From Antedon mediterranea (Eukaryota > Echinodermata > Crinoidea > Comatulida > Antedonidae): DNA of 64,000 bases. Made by a program: the position numbers and the translations under genes. Below, in pieces: positions 1-12,900 of the stretch. Numbering within the stretch: position 1 is the first letter of the stretch; each line of letters opens with the position of its first letter. Under the pieces are notes generated by a model that did not search any database, was not told the DNA's origin, and saw only the letters and a program-made list of their open reading frames with translations. Where the stretch lies: the NCBI RefSeq assembly GCF_964355755.1, contig NC_092674.1, positions 24,578,001-24,642,000 of the forward strand, in the 5' to 3' direction.

Positions 1-41
1 ATTCCTATAAATTGTAAAAATAAATACAAGTAATTGCTTAC

Positions 42-121
42 CTTAATTGTGTTATGTCTTGGGCGAGCGTCTGTAAGTAACTGAGATGAGGTTGGTTTTG
101 CTCGTCGCCTTATGATGTTTT
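42..121 (-). other. Possible first exon of a leftward gene
   Basis: On the minus strand a stretch downstream of a TATA-like box ends at a good splice donor: the exon would end ATTAAG at position 42, followed by GTAAGC. The upper boundary is set only by placing a start about 30 bases after the TATA-like box. No convincing coding frame is visible in this short piece, so it would be mostly 5' untranslated. The rest of the gene would lie left of the window. A chance combination of TATA and donor is possible. Confidence 0.3.
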
Positions 122-146
122 TGATAACTTGAGTAATTTTCTTGCG

Positions 147-154
147 CTTATATA
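147..154 (-). promoter_or_regulatory. TATA-like box, minus strand
   Basis: The minus strand reads TATATAAG here, about 30 bases upstream of the proposed exon that ends at 42. The surroundings (140-300) are less AT-rich than the neighbouring DNA and contain several CpGs, as expected of a promoter. The match is by eye only. Confidence 0.3.
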
Positions 155-204
155 CAGGATGCCGAGCAATAAGGCCAGCATTGTGATTTACGAGCCGCAT
201 ACGT

Positions 205-960
205 CATAAGTAGCTTCTTCCACGCCTCGTGTTCAGTCAGGCTCGGCCTGTAATTGGCTCTCTTCAGATCGTCTCAACAACACATAACTTCACAAACGCG
301 CGTAAAACAAGATGCGTGCTGGTGTTCTACGCAGGCACTGAGAGTACTACCCTGAATGCAAACATTACGGAATTTATCTTTATTTTAAGAGCACTCATTT
401 AAATCTAGATTACCATCGTGTATTAATAATATCTATTACCCAGAGTTAGAGTATTGTAAATATTTCACAATCAATAAACCAAATTTAACATGGTGTTCGT
501 GTTCTTACTTATCCGTGACTGTAAGTTTGTTTTGCCTCAATGACCTCGACGATGACACCTATCTGAACTACTGTACAAAAAATAATAAAATAATGATTTA
601 CTTAAAATTTAAATGATCGTTCTTTTATTAAGTGTGTTGGCGTTGATATGATAGTATGAAATTTCATTAAATCCAAGTTTGGCAGTTCTTTTAATGTGGG
701 TAATTAAGCCTGATTCAAATTCAATTCAGACATCCATTACTACCTAATCTACCTTATTGTAAATGTCTACGAACTTTTCTCTCTCTTGTTTTATTGTTCA
801 CAATACATCTGATTATCTCTGCAAATATTTAAGAATATTTGTGGGTAATTAATAACCTTAGGTAATAATATTCTTCGAAAAATGAAAACTCTTCATGAAC
901 GGTTTACATTTTAAGATCTGGTTATGAATTTGGTTGATGTTTCATGATTGATCAAATTAC
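205..960. other. No gene seen
   Basis: AT-rich sequence after the CpG-containing stretch. No open frame with recognisable content, no tRNA and no clear repeat found. Confidence 0.5.
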
Positions 961-964
961 GTGC

Positions 965-1185
965 GTGCGTTTACGCTTACTTACGTCCATGAGTTGCGTT
1001 CAAGTGAGAACCAATCTTAATGCGTGGTTCCCACTTGAGATCCAACGCAGGAACGTAGACGCAACGCAAGTTAATCTATCACAAGTGACAGTTTGGATAA
1101 CCCATCGCTTGTGATGGGTCAAGTTACTTACGTTGCGTTCAGTAGCCTACTTGTGTGGCGTCTTTAGTGGAATCTAAGCTTAAGG
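965..1185. repeat. Degenerate MITE-like repeat (GTTCCCACT / ACGCAACGCAAG family)
   Basis: This stretch shares TTCCCACT, GACGCAACGCAAG, ACAAGTGACAG and CCATCGCTTGTGAT with copies at 24435-24560 and 62983-63100. The better copies end in inverted GTTCCCACTA / TAGTGGGAAC, which suggests a short non-autonomous DNA transposon. Here the element is rearranged or doubled. Confidence 0.6.
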
Positions 1186-2174
1186 GACACTATGGTTAGC
1201 CCCGATACTGGTCTACTGTTTATCAAACATCTAATAAAAAAACCCATTTAGACTAATCAGATCATATTAAGTGTAGTCAGAAACCTGTCCGAACATAATA
1301 TATGCTTCCTCCTACCTACCTACCTACCTACATACATACCTTCAATACATATTTTTATTTCCACTGATGATAACCCTTCCAGCTGAACCTGCGGGCCAGC
1401 TGATACACATGGGTCCTGTTATGATAAACATCTATCATACTTAACTAAATTAAACTACAATACAGTATCCTATCATCAATTGAACTTCAAGAACAAAATA
1501 ATTATACGTTCCTAGAAAAAAACAATAAAAAATTTATCCATGATGAATTTCTAAATTTTTTTCTGCTTCTCTCCGCTCACTGCGGTTGCAAATCCTTATT
1601 ATTTTTGTATTTATGTTAACAATAGATAATTTCAATTCTCCTTTAATTTTTATAGCGCTGATCGTACATGAATTCAAACAATAGATTCGATTCTCAAAGA
1701 TGACGTTAACGTAAATTTATGGGTCTTTATCTCCATTTTATTCCGCCGTACGTTATGAAAATTCTGCGTTTGTTTTGAATTTGTATGTGTATACTTGTTT
1801 GCGGTATTAAATTTCATATCAATATTTGTATTACGAAATATAAAAAGTGTGTACTACTGAAACACAATTTCAATATATACTATTACAAAATATATTTTAA
1901 AGTCAATTTATTATATTCATATTCAAACAGTGCATCTCATTCAATATTCAAAATATATCGTAAAATTGATATTTATTGTTTCTGTTTATAATGAATTTAT
2001 TCAGGTCAGTAAAGTCTATAGAATCAACTAGAATATATTCATTATGTAATGAGGTTGTAGAGAGAATGTATTCTCTTCATACTTTATTAGCGTTTAACCA
2101 ATTTTTTTTGCGTTTTTATTGCGTAAAGTGTTGACGGTAACATGCATAAAGGAAGATGCTATAGATGCCGTTTA
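1186..2174. other. No gene seen; short TACC/TACA microsatellite
   Basis: AT-rich. A microsatellite of TACC and TACA units lies near 1312-1345. Short open frames here have low-complexity translations and no recognisable domain. Confidence 0.5.
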
Positions 2175-2519
2175 TTTAAAGATGTATTGTCCTCCTGAAA
2201 ATATAATTCTAACGTTTTTTTTTTTGTTGAATATGCCATTATAATGTCACCTAATAGTTATCCACTTTGACCAAAAATTTGATGTATTTACCTAAAAAAA
2301 CTGTAATTTAAAGCAAAAAATAGTCAAATTGGCTGCCAGCCAATTGGTTTTTGGTTGAATATGAAAAATAATATTAATTTTAAAAGTGAAACATTCATTT
2401 TTGGGATTTTCTTTCCTACGAAAGTGATCAATTTTATTAAAACTACAAAATAATCTATTTAAAGTCTGATTTAATCAATCTTTATTTTTCATGTTTTTGG
2501 GGGACAATACATCTTTAAA
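2175..2519. repeat. MITE, family TTTAAAGATGTATTG (full-length copy)
   Basis: About 345 bp with terminal inverted repeats of about 18 bases: TTTAAAGATGTATTGTCC at the left and GGACAATACATCTTTAAA at the right. The inside (GAATATGCCATT, TTCACTTTGACCAAAAATT, GGGATTTTCTTTCCTACG, ATGTTTTTGGGGGACAATAC) recurs near 25295-25551, 33320-33590, 40443-40708 and 62386-62520, with end fragments at 21895-21956 and 31200-31235. No coding capacity is seen, so it is non-autonomous. Confidence 0.75.
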
Positions 2520-3865
2520 TAATTATTATAATTAGGAAAGAAATGTTTATTAAAAATCGAAGACCACAACCTAAAAAAGATAAACACAATGTAATTAAAT
2601 TTAATATTTAAAAAAAAAATGATTTAAACTTACCTTAAAGGAATAACAAATTTAGTTTGGATTTATGAGTCAAAAAAGGTGTATTAATTTGAAATTTACA
2701 AACTTAAATATGTACAAAATATGTGGCTCATTTTGAAAACGCGGAGCCTACATTATTATTATACACGGTGGTTATACGGTGGTTCTACCGATGATATGGT
2801 TGGCTACCAATGTTGTTACTAACTCTGATATTCCCACTGTTTTCCCCTTCACTGTGCTGGAGGCTAAAACTAAACATTATGCGACCATTGAATTAAATTA
2901 TACATACATATTAAATTTTATAGCTAAGAAATGAAATTAATGCAATATAAACTTATAGAATTTCTTGTTAAAATAACTATGATAAAGAATACAATAATTA
3001 TAATAACAATAATTTAATTTTTTTTATTATTTGCAAAGATATTGATATTGTTTTAGGCTATTAGCGAATGCCATTGTTTTGTATGGTTTCTTGGTTTCTA
3101 TTATGTTTTTTTTTTCTGGTATTATTAAGTACCATAATTTTATCGCTGTTTATTTATCTTAGAATCTCAAATTGTACAAGATACTTTATTTCAGCTTCTG
3201 GCTGCCACTCTATGTTAATATTTATGCAAACAAAATATACCATGAATAATAATATTGTATACATACAATATTGATGTCCACGTTGTATGTCTATTATTAA
3301 ACGAAAACCATTCGCCGCAATGTGTCTTCATAAAGTTGTGTTTTTTATTAGTCATAAACCAGCCACTTCCTATTATTTTACGGTGAATAATGTAAGTGAA
3401 TAAATTCGTTTATGAGGACTTATATGCCTACAATACTGATAACAGAACGGTAGAATGAACCAAGGGTTCAACTATATCACTGGTCAAGCCAGCATATCGG
3501 TGTTATTAATAGCCAACGTTATTCAATAAGCCCATGATGATTTTATACTGGTATGTTATTTTCCTATAATTTGAGATATATAATAATGTAAAGATGCGTA
3601 GTAAAGACAGTGGTTGCATCGCGCTTTCTGCATTCATCAGTTTCAAAACACAGTGGACTAGTGGACTTCCATTTGCCCTAAATAAGGTCTCATGTGTCGA
3701 ATGTTGCCACAAAACAACGTATTTTTATATTGACCTATAGTGTTTTCGAAATTTCATGTATTTTTTTTTTGGTAGTTTTATTTTCGTAGTTATGCAAAGC
3801 AAAATGAATTTTCATTTTAAGTAGACCAATACAATATAATGAATCTTGAATTTTCATACTGTAGG
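2520..3865. other. No gene seen
   Basis: AT-rich sequence. Open frames up to 68 codons occur on both strands but show no domain, splice context or composition suggesting protein. No RNA gene recognised. Confidence 0.5.
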
Positions 3866-3869
3866 GGCC

Positions 3870-4030
3870 GAGTATGCACCATTACACCGGGTAACCCCAC
3901 TTTTTTAAAATCTGCACACATGTAGGCCTACACTGAACATCCGGGGTCTTATCCAAGAATTATACATTGTTCTACCACCAGAACGGTAGAGGAGAGTATT
4001 GAACATGTACCGATTTGCATCACTCGACTC
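3870..4030 (+). repeat. Old copy of the GGGTAACCCC repeat family
   Basis: Contains ACACCGGGTAACCCC, a short CTGCACAC segment, GTCTTATCCAAGAA, CTACCACCAGAACGG and GAACATGTACCGATT in the same order as better copies at 40775-41035 and 44060-44290. It appears to be a diverged interspersed repeat of unknown class. Confidence 0.5.
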
Positions 4031-4033
4031 AAC

Positions 4034-4122
4034 ATCACAGTTTGTAAAAAGAAAGACTTTCTATTTTACACCAAGTGTATACTGTAAACAAGAAAGTCTT
4101 TCAGTTATGTTTTATACTGTGA
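4034..4122 (+). other. Long imperfect hairpin, miRNA-precursor-like
   Basis: The arms contain an exact 12-base inverted repeat (GAAAGACTTTCT at 4051-4062, AGAAAGTCTTTC at 4091-4102). It is extended inward by TTTACA/TGTAAA and outward by TCACAG.../...CTGTGA with small bulges. The loop is about 12 bases and total length about 90, within the range of animal miRNA precursors. No known seed is claimed. A degenerate MITE tip is the main alternative. Confidence 0.4.
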
Positions 4123-4139
4123 CATTTTTAAACGTATAA

Positions 4140-4234
4140 TCTAAATCTTGGTTCTGACTAGGACGCAACGTAAGGTCGTATATATATATAGTATATCACC
4201 GGGCGGTTTAGAATTAATGTTCTTTGCCTCTTGT

Positions 4235-4268
<34 letters not shown>

Positions 4269-4445
4269 CTCAACGGCCTTTGCTACGATGGATATATAGT
4301 GCTATTTCTCAAATGGCCTTTGCTACTTTGCATTTTGACTTGTGACGTATATGTTTTCCTATTCAATTACATTGCTCATCGATAGGAGCAAACGGCCAAA
4401 AGCGTCTTGAGAATTTAAATTTTTAAATTACGATAACTTTTGTAA
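4140..4445 (-). repeat. Composite repeat around TA microsatellite (inverted copy of the 24.2-24.6 kb locus)
   Basis: GGTTCTGACTAGGACGCAACG is followed by a TATATA run, a short unique piece, a second AT run (about 4240-4265), then CAACGGCCTTTGCTACG and AAATGGCCTTTGCTAC. At 24250-24560 the same parts occur in the opposite orientation: CGTAGCAATCGGCC repeats, a TA run, then CGCAACGCAAG and GTGGGAACC. This points to one mobile unit carrying its own microsatellite. Confidence 0.55.
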
Positions 4446-5555
4446 AAATGATCGAAATTTGATCGGATAACAACATTTATAAAGACAATTTAATAGAGTT
4501 TACCCTATCATCAGCTTATATTTTCTTATCACGCACTTTTTGAAATATTGGTTTCTGAATCATGCCTACTTATCGGGTAGTAGTTTTGATAGGCCTGATT
4601 TGACAACAACCAACCTAAACCGTCTTGAACTTCTAATTTTTTTGTTACTTATCCGATTTGAAATTTCTTTGTTGTATACGATAGAAGATCATATAAAGAA
4701 CGTGTATACGAAATTTCATCGATTTATCTTAATTTTAAGTTACTTTAAAAAAATAATTCTATATTGAATTTTTTCGCGAAAAATTGGGATGTCATTTTGC
4801 TACGTACCAAAACTCAAATAGTCATTGCGTTTAACGTATTTACTCAATAAATGTAATTTTTGTACAATGTGTTCATATATATTGTTGGATTATGTGTGCC
4901 AAATTTGGATTTATAAAACTAAAAAAATTCCGAGATATTAAAAAAATATTGCTCATTTTGGCCGTTTGCTACGTATTTTCTTAATTTTTAAAATGCTTTT
5001 ACAACGTGGTTACTTTACGAAAACAAACTATTTTTAGGTATGTTAGTCTATGTTTAACATACTATCGATCTGCTATTTTGATTTTTTGAATTTAAGCGTG
5101 TTTATATTTTTAATAAAACCCGACTTTTTTTAGATTTTGTGGTCGCTAGAACTCAAATATAATTGTCTCGTTCACTCAAAGTTTATTATAAATGTAAAAT
5201 GACTTATTAAAATATCTTTATTATCATTAAATTGCAATTTACATAATGAAAAGCTTTATTTTCATTATTAGTCATCATTTAGTTAGCAAATGATTATTTT
5301 AAAAGTATATATCACAATTTTTCGGAATTTTGTTATCATTTTAAAATTGGAAAACGTTTCAAATTTAAGGACTTGTAGCAGGTCTTGTATTAAATTACGA
5401 TTTATTTTGTTTAACATTTTAGAAACAAAAATTCCTTTAATATGTGTAATCATTAAAACATTCTGCATCCACTAGACGTTGATTTTATTGATTTATATAG
5501 TTTTAAAACAATTAAATTGGCGATTAAATGTCACGAAATTTAAAAATCCTAAGCA
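4446..5555. other. No gene seen
   Basis: AT-rich. A further GGCCGTTTGCTACGTA fragment near 4965-4980 links it to the preceding repeat. Open frames of 61-75 codons look like chance. Confidence 0.5.
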
Positions 5556-5739
5556 TTTTCACTGGAACCACAGCATCCTAGGCCCAACAGCATCGACAGC
5601 CTACAGCAAACTATAGATAAACCAGGTATACCGTAAGTTTTTATTTATTTTTGTTGTAATATAGATTTTTAAATAGTTATAGTTCAATGTTATATATTTA
5701 ATGTTGTTATCTGACTCTCTGGCGGTAATCTATGAGAGG

Positions 5740-6300
5740 TAAATTAGGGGCCTAGGCCTTAGGTCTATGATGCACATAAAATGCCAAACCTTGTGTGCAG
5801 CCCGGGGGGCTGCTGCGCCCGGCCGCGGCCCAGGCGGCCTAATTAGGCTTACCGCTTAGGCCTCGGTCTACATTAGGCCTAGGCCCTAGTGTCTGTTTAC
5901 AGGTTTGTAAGTCCATAAACAGAGTAGGCCTAGACCTAACTTTTCTGGAATCTAGGCATAGGATAGGCACTGACTAGGCCTATGTCTAGAAATAAGCATG
6001 GCCTATTATTTACAGCTTTAGCCTGGAAGCCTACTAAGCCTACTAGGCCTAGCCTCTAGGCCTAGTAGGCCTAGCCTACTCCTACCTAGCCTGTCTTAGG
6101 CTAGGCTAGGCCTAGAGGTAGTACTCAGTGCTAGAAGCCTGCCTAGGCCTAGATGTAGCCTACATCCTAAAACTAGACTAGGCCTAGGCTAGAACCTCTA
6201 GTAAAGGCTTTGACAGTTTTCTAGGCCCTACCTACATTATGTATGTTAGGGCCTATCTGACTTCTAGCATAGGCCTAGCCTAGACATTTACAGAAGGTGT
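5740..6300. repeat. AGGCCT/TAGGCCTA cluster with a GC-rich spike
   Basis: Dozens of AGGCCTA, CCTAGGCC and TAGGCCTAG motifs occur within about 560 bases of otherwise AT-rich DNA. A GC-rich CpG-containing spike (CCCGGGGGGCTGCTG onward) lies near 5795-5845. A second cluster is at 23640-23930. The motif is self-complementary, so strand is undefined. Confidence 0.7.
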
Positions 6301-6429
6301 ACTGTAGGTTTCCCTTCTACATCATTAACAGCTAGCTTAGAACAATCCCTGCATTAAATCAAGCATCCATCCCAAATATTTTTAACATTCACGAATTAAA
6401 CATACTACTAGGCCTATTATGATTTACAA

Positions 6430-7270
6430 AGCAAATTAATTTTTAGTTTTAGTGTCCGGTTTGGAGTATTCAATCAACTACTCAATTTCTGATGACTCAA
6501 TAATCAACTTAACTTCAGGTATTTTAAGTCCCAAGCTTATTCAACTTATGTTTAATGTGACTAACAACATATGAAAATAACAATTACTCCTTAAAACTAT
6601 AAATAAACATTAATTCAATCCAAATAATGGTAGCAAAAGAGATGTTATGAAATAGTAACTATTAAATACTGTTGGTGTTGACTGTATTCAGTTTTTTTTT
6701 TCAGTGAAACACAATATGGTACAAATGGAGAAAAATATATCTAGAAGAGAGGAAAATAACAAGATGAAGGAGTAGGAAAAATATGGTATACTTATCTGTA
6801 TGGGGATTTTCATACACATTAATTCATGTTAAAACAAAATGACTATTAAACTATTTTAAGCCCAATTAAATACAACAAAGCACCCAAGTCAATGCCATGA
6901 AATGTAATTTAACAGGTGTCTTAAATTAATTCTAAAGCCAATACAAAGCAAATTCATTTACAATTAAAATGAAGTGAGAAAAGTGTAATGTAACAGTCAG
7001 AATTGTTAGAAATGTAATATAAATAAAATACAAATTAAAACTTTTATTTTAGACAACTTCTAATGTTTATTAAAATGTGCTTTTTCATTTTTCAGTTACT
7101 GCTGTGGTTTCAAACATCCTTCACTTCACATACAAGTTAATGGCTTATTAATAATTAAGGTAATCAGTAAACTCATTATAAATGTTTTGCTTTAATTTAC
7201 TAACAATGTTTCATTTATCTACTAACCATACATAAACACACTCACACACCAACATACACAAAACACCTTT
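6430..7270 (+). repeat. First copy of a duplicated segment (modules A1 and B1)
   Basis: 6430-6785 matches 8220-8640, and 6800-7270 matches 9425-9900, with long near-identical runs such as ATGCTTTTTCA, TTAATGGCTTATTAATAATT and CATAAACACACTCACACACC. The copies differ by small indels, so the duplications are not recent but remain easy to align by eye. Confidence 0.75.
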
Positions 7271-8219
7271 TAGAATAGCTTGTATTTAATGTAGGACAAA
7301 ATTAAACATAACAATGTAGTTGTAGGACAAAATTAAACACAACAAAAGTTTGATCTAGGCTTATTAGTTGTAGGACAAAATTCAACATCAATAAAGCTTA
7401 GTTAGTTGCTTAAAATTAAACGGAGGAATACAGTTCAGTTTAGTTTATATTTACTGTATATAAAAATTAAACGGAGCAATGTAGTTTAGTAGTTGGTTGT
7501 AGAACTAATTTAAACAGGAGAATGCAGTTCAGTTGAGTTTAGTTATTTACTGTATAGGGAAAAAAAATAACAGAAGAATGAAGTTTAGTTTTAGTTGGTT
7601 GTTGGACAAAAATGAACAGTTTGGTTAATTGTTGTATTACAAATGCAGACACAGCAATACAGTTCAGTTTAGTTATTTACTGTAGGAAAAAATAAACACA
7701 TAAACATTGCAGTTTATTTAGTTAATTGTAGGAAAAAATTGGTTTAGAAATCATTTATTGACACAACATTAAACTAGTTAGACATGTGTAGGGTTACAGT
7801 TATTATAGTACACAATTAAGAGTACATATTTAGACAATCTGAAAGTATAATTGGTTGAGAAATCATCTATTAAACAAACCAATAATACAGGACATTCAAG
7901 TAGTTAGACATGTGTAGTGGTACAGTTATTATAGAACACAATTAAGAGTACATATTTAGACAATCTGAAAGTATAATTGGTTGAGAAATCATCTATTAAA
8001 CAAACCAATAATACAGGACATTCAAGTAGTTAGACATGTGTAGGGGTACAGTTATTATAGGACATAATTAGGAGTTTGTTGTAGGACACAATTAAACACA
8101 GCAGTTTAGTTTAGTTAGAACAAGCCCCGCATTAAATCAGTAATCAAGCATCCATCGTAAATATTTTAAACATAATTTTGTAATACTATTTTCATGAATT
8201 AAAAATACTATATGACTTA

Positions 8220-8960
8220 TATTATAATGCAAATAAATTTTTAGTTTTAGTGTCCGGTTTGGAGTATTCAATCAACTAGCCTATTCAATTTCTGATGACT
8301 CAAAACTCAACTTAACTTCAGGTATTTTAAGTCCCACGCTTAATCAACGTTTTAATGTTACTAACAACATATGAAAATACAATTATTTTTAGGTCATAAA
8401 AATAACAATTACTCCTTAAAATTATAAATAAAGTAATAAATAATAATAATTCAATGCAAATAATGGTAGTAGTAGGCCTAGTGGTAACAAAAGAGATTTC
8501 TTAAAATAGTAACTATTGAATGCTGTTGGTGTTGACTGTATTCAGTTTTTTTTTCAGTGAAAAACATGATGGTACAAATGGAAAAAAGGTCTAGAAGAGA
8601 GGAAAATAACAAGATGAAGGAGCAGAAAATATATGGTTGAATATATGACTAAAATCATACCTTACATTAAAACAATCAATTAAATTAATATTTTATATTA
8701 CAATAAAGGATGAAATCAATGGTAGGACATGTAATGAGGCCAGTTAAACTAATAACATATAGTATTGAAATAGAGTAAATGTAAAATAAAGAGGTAATTT
8801 AGGTGGAAAAATGATAATTAAAAAAAATGCTAGTACTACAAGTAAAAATGTTTATTCACATATTTTTTTTATTAATTATATTTTCAGCCTCTGCTATGAT
8901 TAGTACCAAGTATTGTTGCTTTCAACAAGTCTTACTTCACAATTTGATGTCTTTTAAAGG
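8220..8960 (+). repeat. Second module pair (A2 and B2)
   Basis: The A part (to 8640) is a close copy of 6430-6785. The B part (exon-like 8888-8959) is much more diverged but keeps the TTTTCAG acceptor, a CACTTCAC-like core (CTTACTTCAC) and AAAG|GTAATT. Confidence 0.6.
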
Positions 8961-9239
8961 TAATTGGTCATCTCAATATTGCTTTACGCTTTAAACCATC
9001 AGATAATAGTAATAATTGTAGCAGTACAATTAGAAATTAAATTTACATTACATTTATCAAACAAAATGTCTAATGTGATTAATTGACAACACAATTACAA
9101 AAGACAGTAAAAAAGTAGTTAATTTGAAATGCCCAAATTCAATTTAGCTTTCCCTTCTCCATCAGCTGTTCTTGTTTGGGTACATTGTTTAAAATCACAA
9201 TATATGATACACAGAAATACAGTCTGTTTAGGTCATAAA

Positions 9240-9900
9240 AATTAATAATGCACTAAAAATGTTATTAGTTTTATTAGTACTGTATACTAATGACTGAATA
9301 TAATGGGTTTTTTTTAAACAGTGATAATGGATAAGAAAGAGGATAATCTAGAAGTGGAAGTGGAAACAAGATGAATAATACATTTAGGAAGAAAAAAAAG
9401 GAGATGGTTGAATATAACTAATAGTCTTATTTTCATACACATTAATTCATGTTAAAACAAGATGACCATTAAACAATTTTAAGCCCAATTAAATACAACA
9501 AAGCACCCAAGTCAATGACTAGAAATGTAATTTAACAGGTTTCTTAAATTAATTCTAAAGCCAATACAAAGCAAATACATTTACAATTAAAAATGAAGCG
9601 AGAAAAGTGTAATGTAACACATCTGAGAATTGTTAGTAAAGTATTACATTTCAAATCCAAAATTAAAACTTTTTTTTAAACAACTTCTAATGTTATTAAA
9701 ATGTGCTTTTTCAATTTTTTTTTCAGTTACTTATTTAGACATCCTCCACTTCACATACAAGTTAATGGCTTATTAATAATTAAGGTAATCAGTAAACTCA
9801 TTATAAATGTTTTGCTTTAATTTACTAACAATGTTTCATTTATCTACTAACCATACATAAACACACTAACACACCAACATACACAAAACACCTTTTAGAA
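9240..9900 (+). repeat. Third module pair (A3 and B3)
   Basis: A3 (9322-9406) is diverged, with purine-rich content and a GATG|GTTGAA end. B3 with flanks (9425-9900) is nearly identical to 6800-7270. The mosaic of old and young similarity suggests repeated duplication or gene conversion. Confidence 0.6.
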
Positions 9901-12900
9901 TAGCTTGTATTTAATGTAGAACAAATTAAATCTTCTTGTACTAGACTAAAGTTAAACACAGAAATGCAGTCAGTTTAGTTAATTACTGTAGGGAAAAATT
10001 AAAAACAGCAATACAGTTCAGTTAGTTGTTGTAGGACAAAATTAAACTAAGGAATACAGTTTAGTTTAGTTATTTACTGTAGGGAAAAATTAGAAGCAGC
10101 AATGTAGTTTAGTTGGTTGTAGAACATATTTAAACAGGGGAATACAGTTCAGTTTAGTTATTTTCTGTATAGGAAAACAATTAAAAACATCAATTCAGTT
10201 TAGTATAGTTTAGTTAATTGTACTGTAGGACAAATTTAAACACAGCAATGGAATTTAGTTGGTTGTGAAACAAAAGTGAACATATTTTAGTTTGGTTAAT
10301 TGTTGTAGGACAAATGTAGACACAACAATGTAGTTTAGTTTATTTGTTTGTAGAATCAAATTAAACACAGCAATTCAGTTTAGTTAAGTTGGTTGTAGAA
10401 CAAAATTAAACCGAGCAATTCAATTTATCTATTGAACAACCCAATAATACAGGACATTCAAGTAGTTAGACATGTGTAGGGGTACAGTTATTATATAACC
10501 TATTTAGGAGTACATATATTTGACAACTCTAAAATTATAATTGGTTGAGAAATCATCTATTGAACAACCCAATAGCCATTCAAGTAGTTAGACATGTTTA
10601 AGAGTACAGTTATTATAGAACACAATTAAGAGTAATTATTTAAAAAAAATCTGAAAGTATAATTGGTGGAGAAATCATCTATTGAACAACTCAATAATAC
10701 AGAACATTAAAGTAGTCAGACATGTGTAGGGGTACAGTTATTTTAGAACACAATTAAGAGTAAATATTTTAGACAAATCTAAAAGTCTAATTGATTGAGA
10801 AATTATCTATTGAACAACTCAACAATACAGGACATTAAAGTAGTCAGACATGTGTAGGGGTACAGTTATTATAGAACACAATTAAGAGTACATTGTAGTT
10901 TGATCTATTGGTTGTAGGATAAATTTAAACACAGCAATGCAGTTCAGTTTAGTTAGTTGTTTAGGTCAAAATAAAACAACAAATCTAACAGTGGAATTGG
11001 TTGAGAAATCATCTATTGAACAACTCAATAATACAGGACATTCAAGTAGTTAGACATGTCTGGGGGGACAGTTATTACAGAACACAATTAAGAGTAAATT
11101 GTAGTTTTTATCAATTGGTTGTAGAAGAAATTTAAACACAGCAATGCAGTTCAGGTTAGTTAGTTGTTTAGGGCAAAATTAAACACAGGATTGCAGTTCA
11201 GTTTAGTTGGTTGTAGGTGAAATTTAAACACAGCAATACAGTTCAGTTTAGTTAGTTGTTTAGGGCAAAATAAAACAGCAAATCTAACAGTGTAATTGGT
11301 TGAGAAATCATCTATTGGACAACACAATAAAACAGGACATTCAAGTAGTTAGACATGTGTAGGGGGACAGTTATTATAGAACACAATTAGGAGTACATAT
11401 TTTAGACAAATCTAAAAGTATAATTGATTGAAAAATTATCTATTGAACAACTCAACAATACATGACATTAAAGTAGTCAGACATGTGTAGGGGTACAGTT
11501 ATTATAGAGCACAATTAAGAGTACATATTTTAGACAAATCTAAAAGTCTAATTGATTGAGAAATTATCTATTGAACAACTCAACAATACAGGACATTAAA
11601 GTAGTCAGACAAGTGTAGGGGTACAGTTATTATAGAGCACAATTAAGAGTACATATTTTAGACAAATCTAACAGTACTATTTGTTTAAAAATCATCTATT
11701 GAACAACCCAATAATACAGGACATTCAAGTAGTTAGACATGTCTGGGGGTACAGTTATTATAGAACACAATTAAGAGTAAATTGTAGTTTTTATCAATTG
11801 GTTGTAGAAGAAATTTAAACACAGCAATGCAGTTTAGGTTAGTTAGTTGTTTATGGCAAAATTAAACACAGGAATCCAGTTCAGTTTAGTTAGTTGTAGA
11901 AGAAATTTAAACACAGCAATGCAGTTCAGTTTAGTTAGTTGTTTAGGGCAAAATTAAACACAGGATTGCAGTTCAGTTTAGTTGGAATTGTAGGTGAAAT
12001 ATAAACACAGCAATACAGTTCAGTTTAGTTAGTTGTTTAGGGCAAAATAAAACAACAAATCTAACAGTGTAATTGGTTGAGAAATCATCTATTGGACAAC
12101 ACAATAAAACAGGACATTCAAGTAGTTAGACATGTCTGGGGGGGACAGTTATTTTAGAACACAATTAAGAGTAAATTGTAGTTTTTATCAATTGGTTGTA
12201 GAAGAAATTTAAACACAGCAATACAGTTCGGTTTAGTTAGTTGTTTAGGGCAAAATAAACAGCAAATCTAACATTGTAATTGGTTGAGAAATCATCTATT
12301 GAACAACTCAATAATACAGAACATTCAGGTAGTTAGACATGTCTGGGGGGACAGTTATTATAGAACACAATTAGGAGTAAATTGTAGTTTTTATCAATTG
12401 GTTGTAGAAGAAATTTAAACACAGCAATGCAGTTCAGGTTAGTTAGTTGTTTAGGGCAAAATTAAACACAGGATTGCAGTTCAGTTTAGTTGGTTGTAGG
12501 TGAAATTTAAACACAGCAATACAGTTCAGTTTAGTTAGTTGTTTAGGGCAAAATAAAACATCAAATCTAACAGCGTAATTGGTTGAGAAATCATCTATTG
12601 GACAACACAATAATACAGGACATTCAAGTAGTTAGACATGTGTAGGGGGGCAGTTATTATAGAACACAATTAGGAGTACATATTTTAGACAAATCTAAAA
12701 GTCTAATTGATTGAGAAATTATCTATTGAACAACTCAACAATACAGGACATTAAAGTAGTCAGACAAGTGTAGGGGTACAGTTATTATAGAGCACAATTA
12801 AGAGTACATATTTTAGACAAATCTAACAGTACTATTTGTTGAAAAATCATCTATTGAACAACCCAATAATACAGGAAATTCAAGTAGTTAGACATGTGTA

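Noticed and set aside
4240-4265. TATA-box promoter in the AT run
   Set aside because: It is a microsatellite inside a repeated composite element with no adjacent exon.
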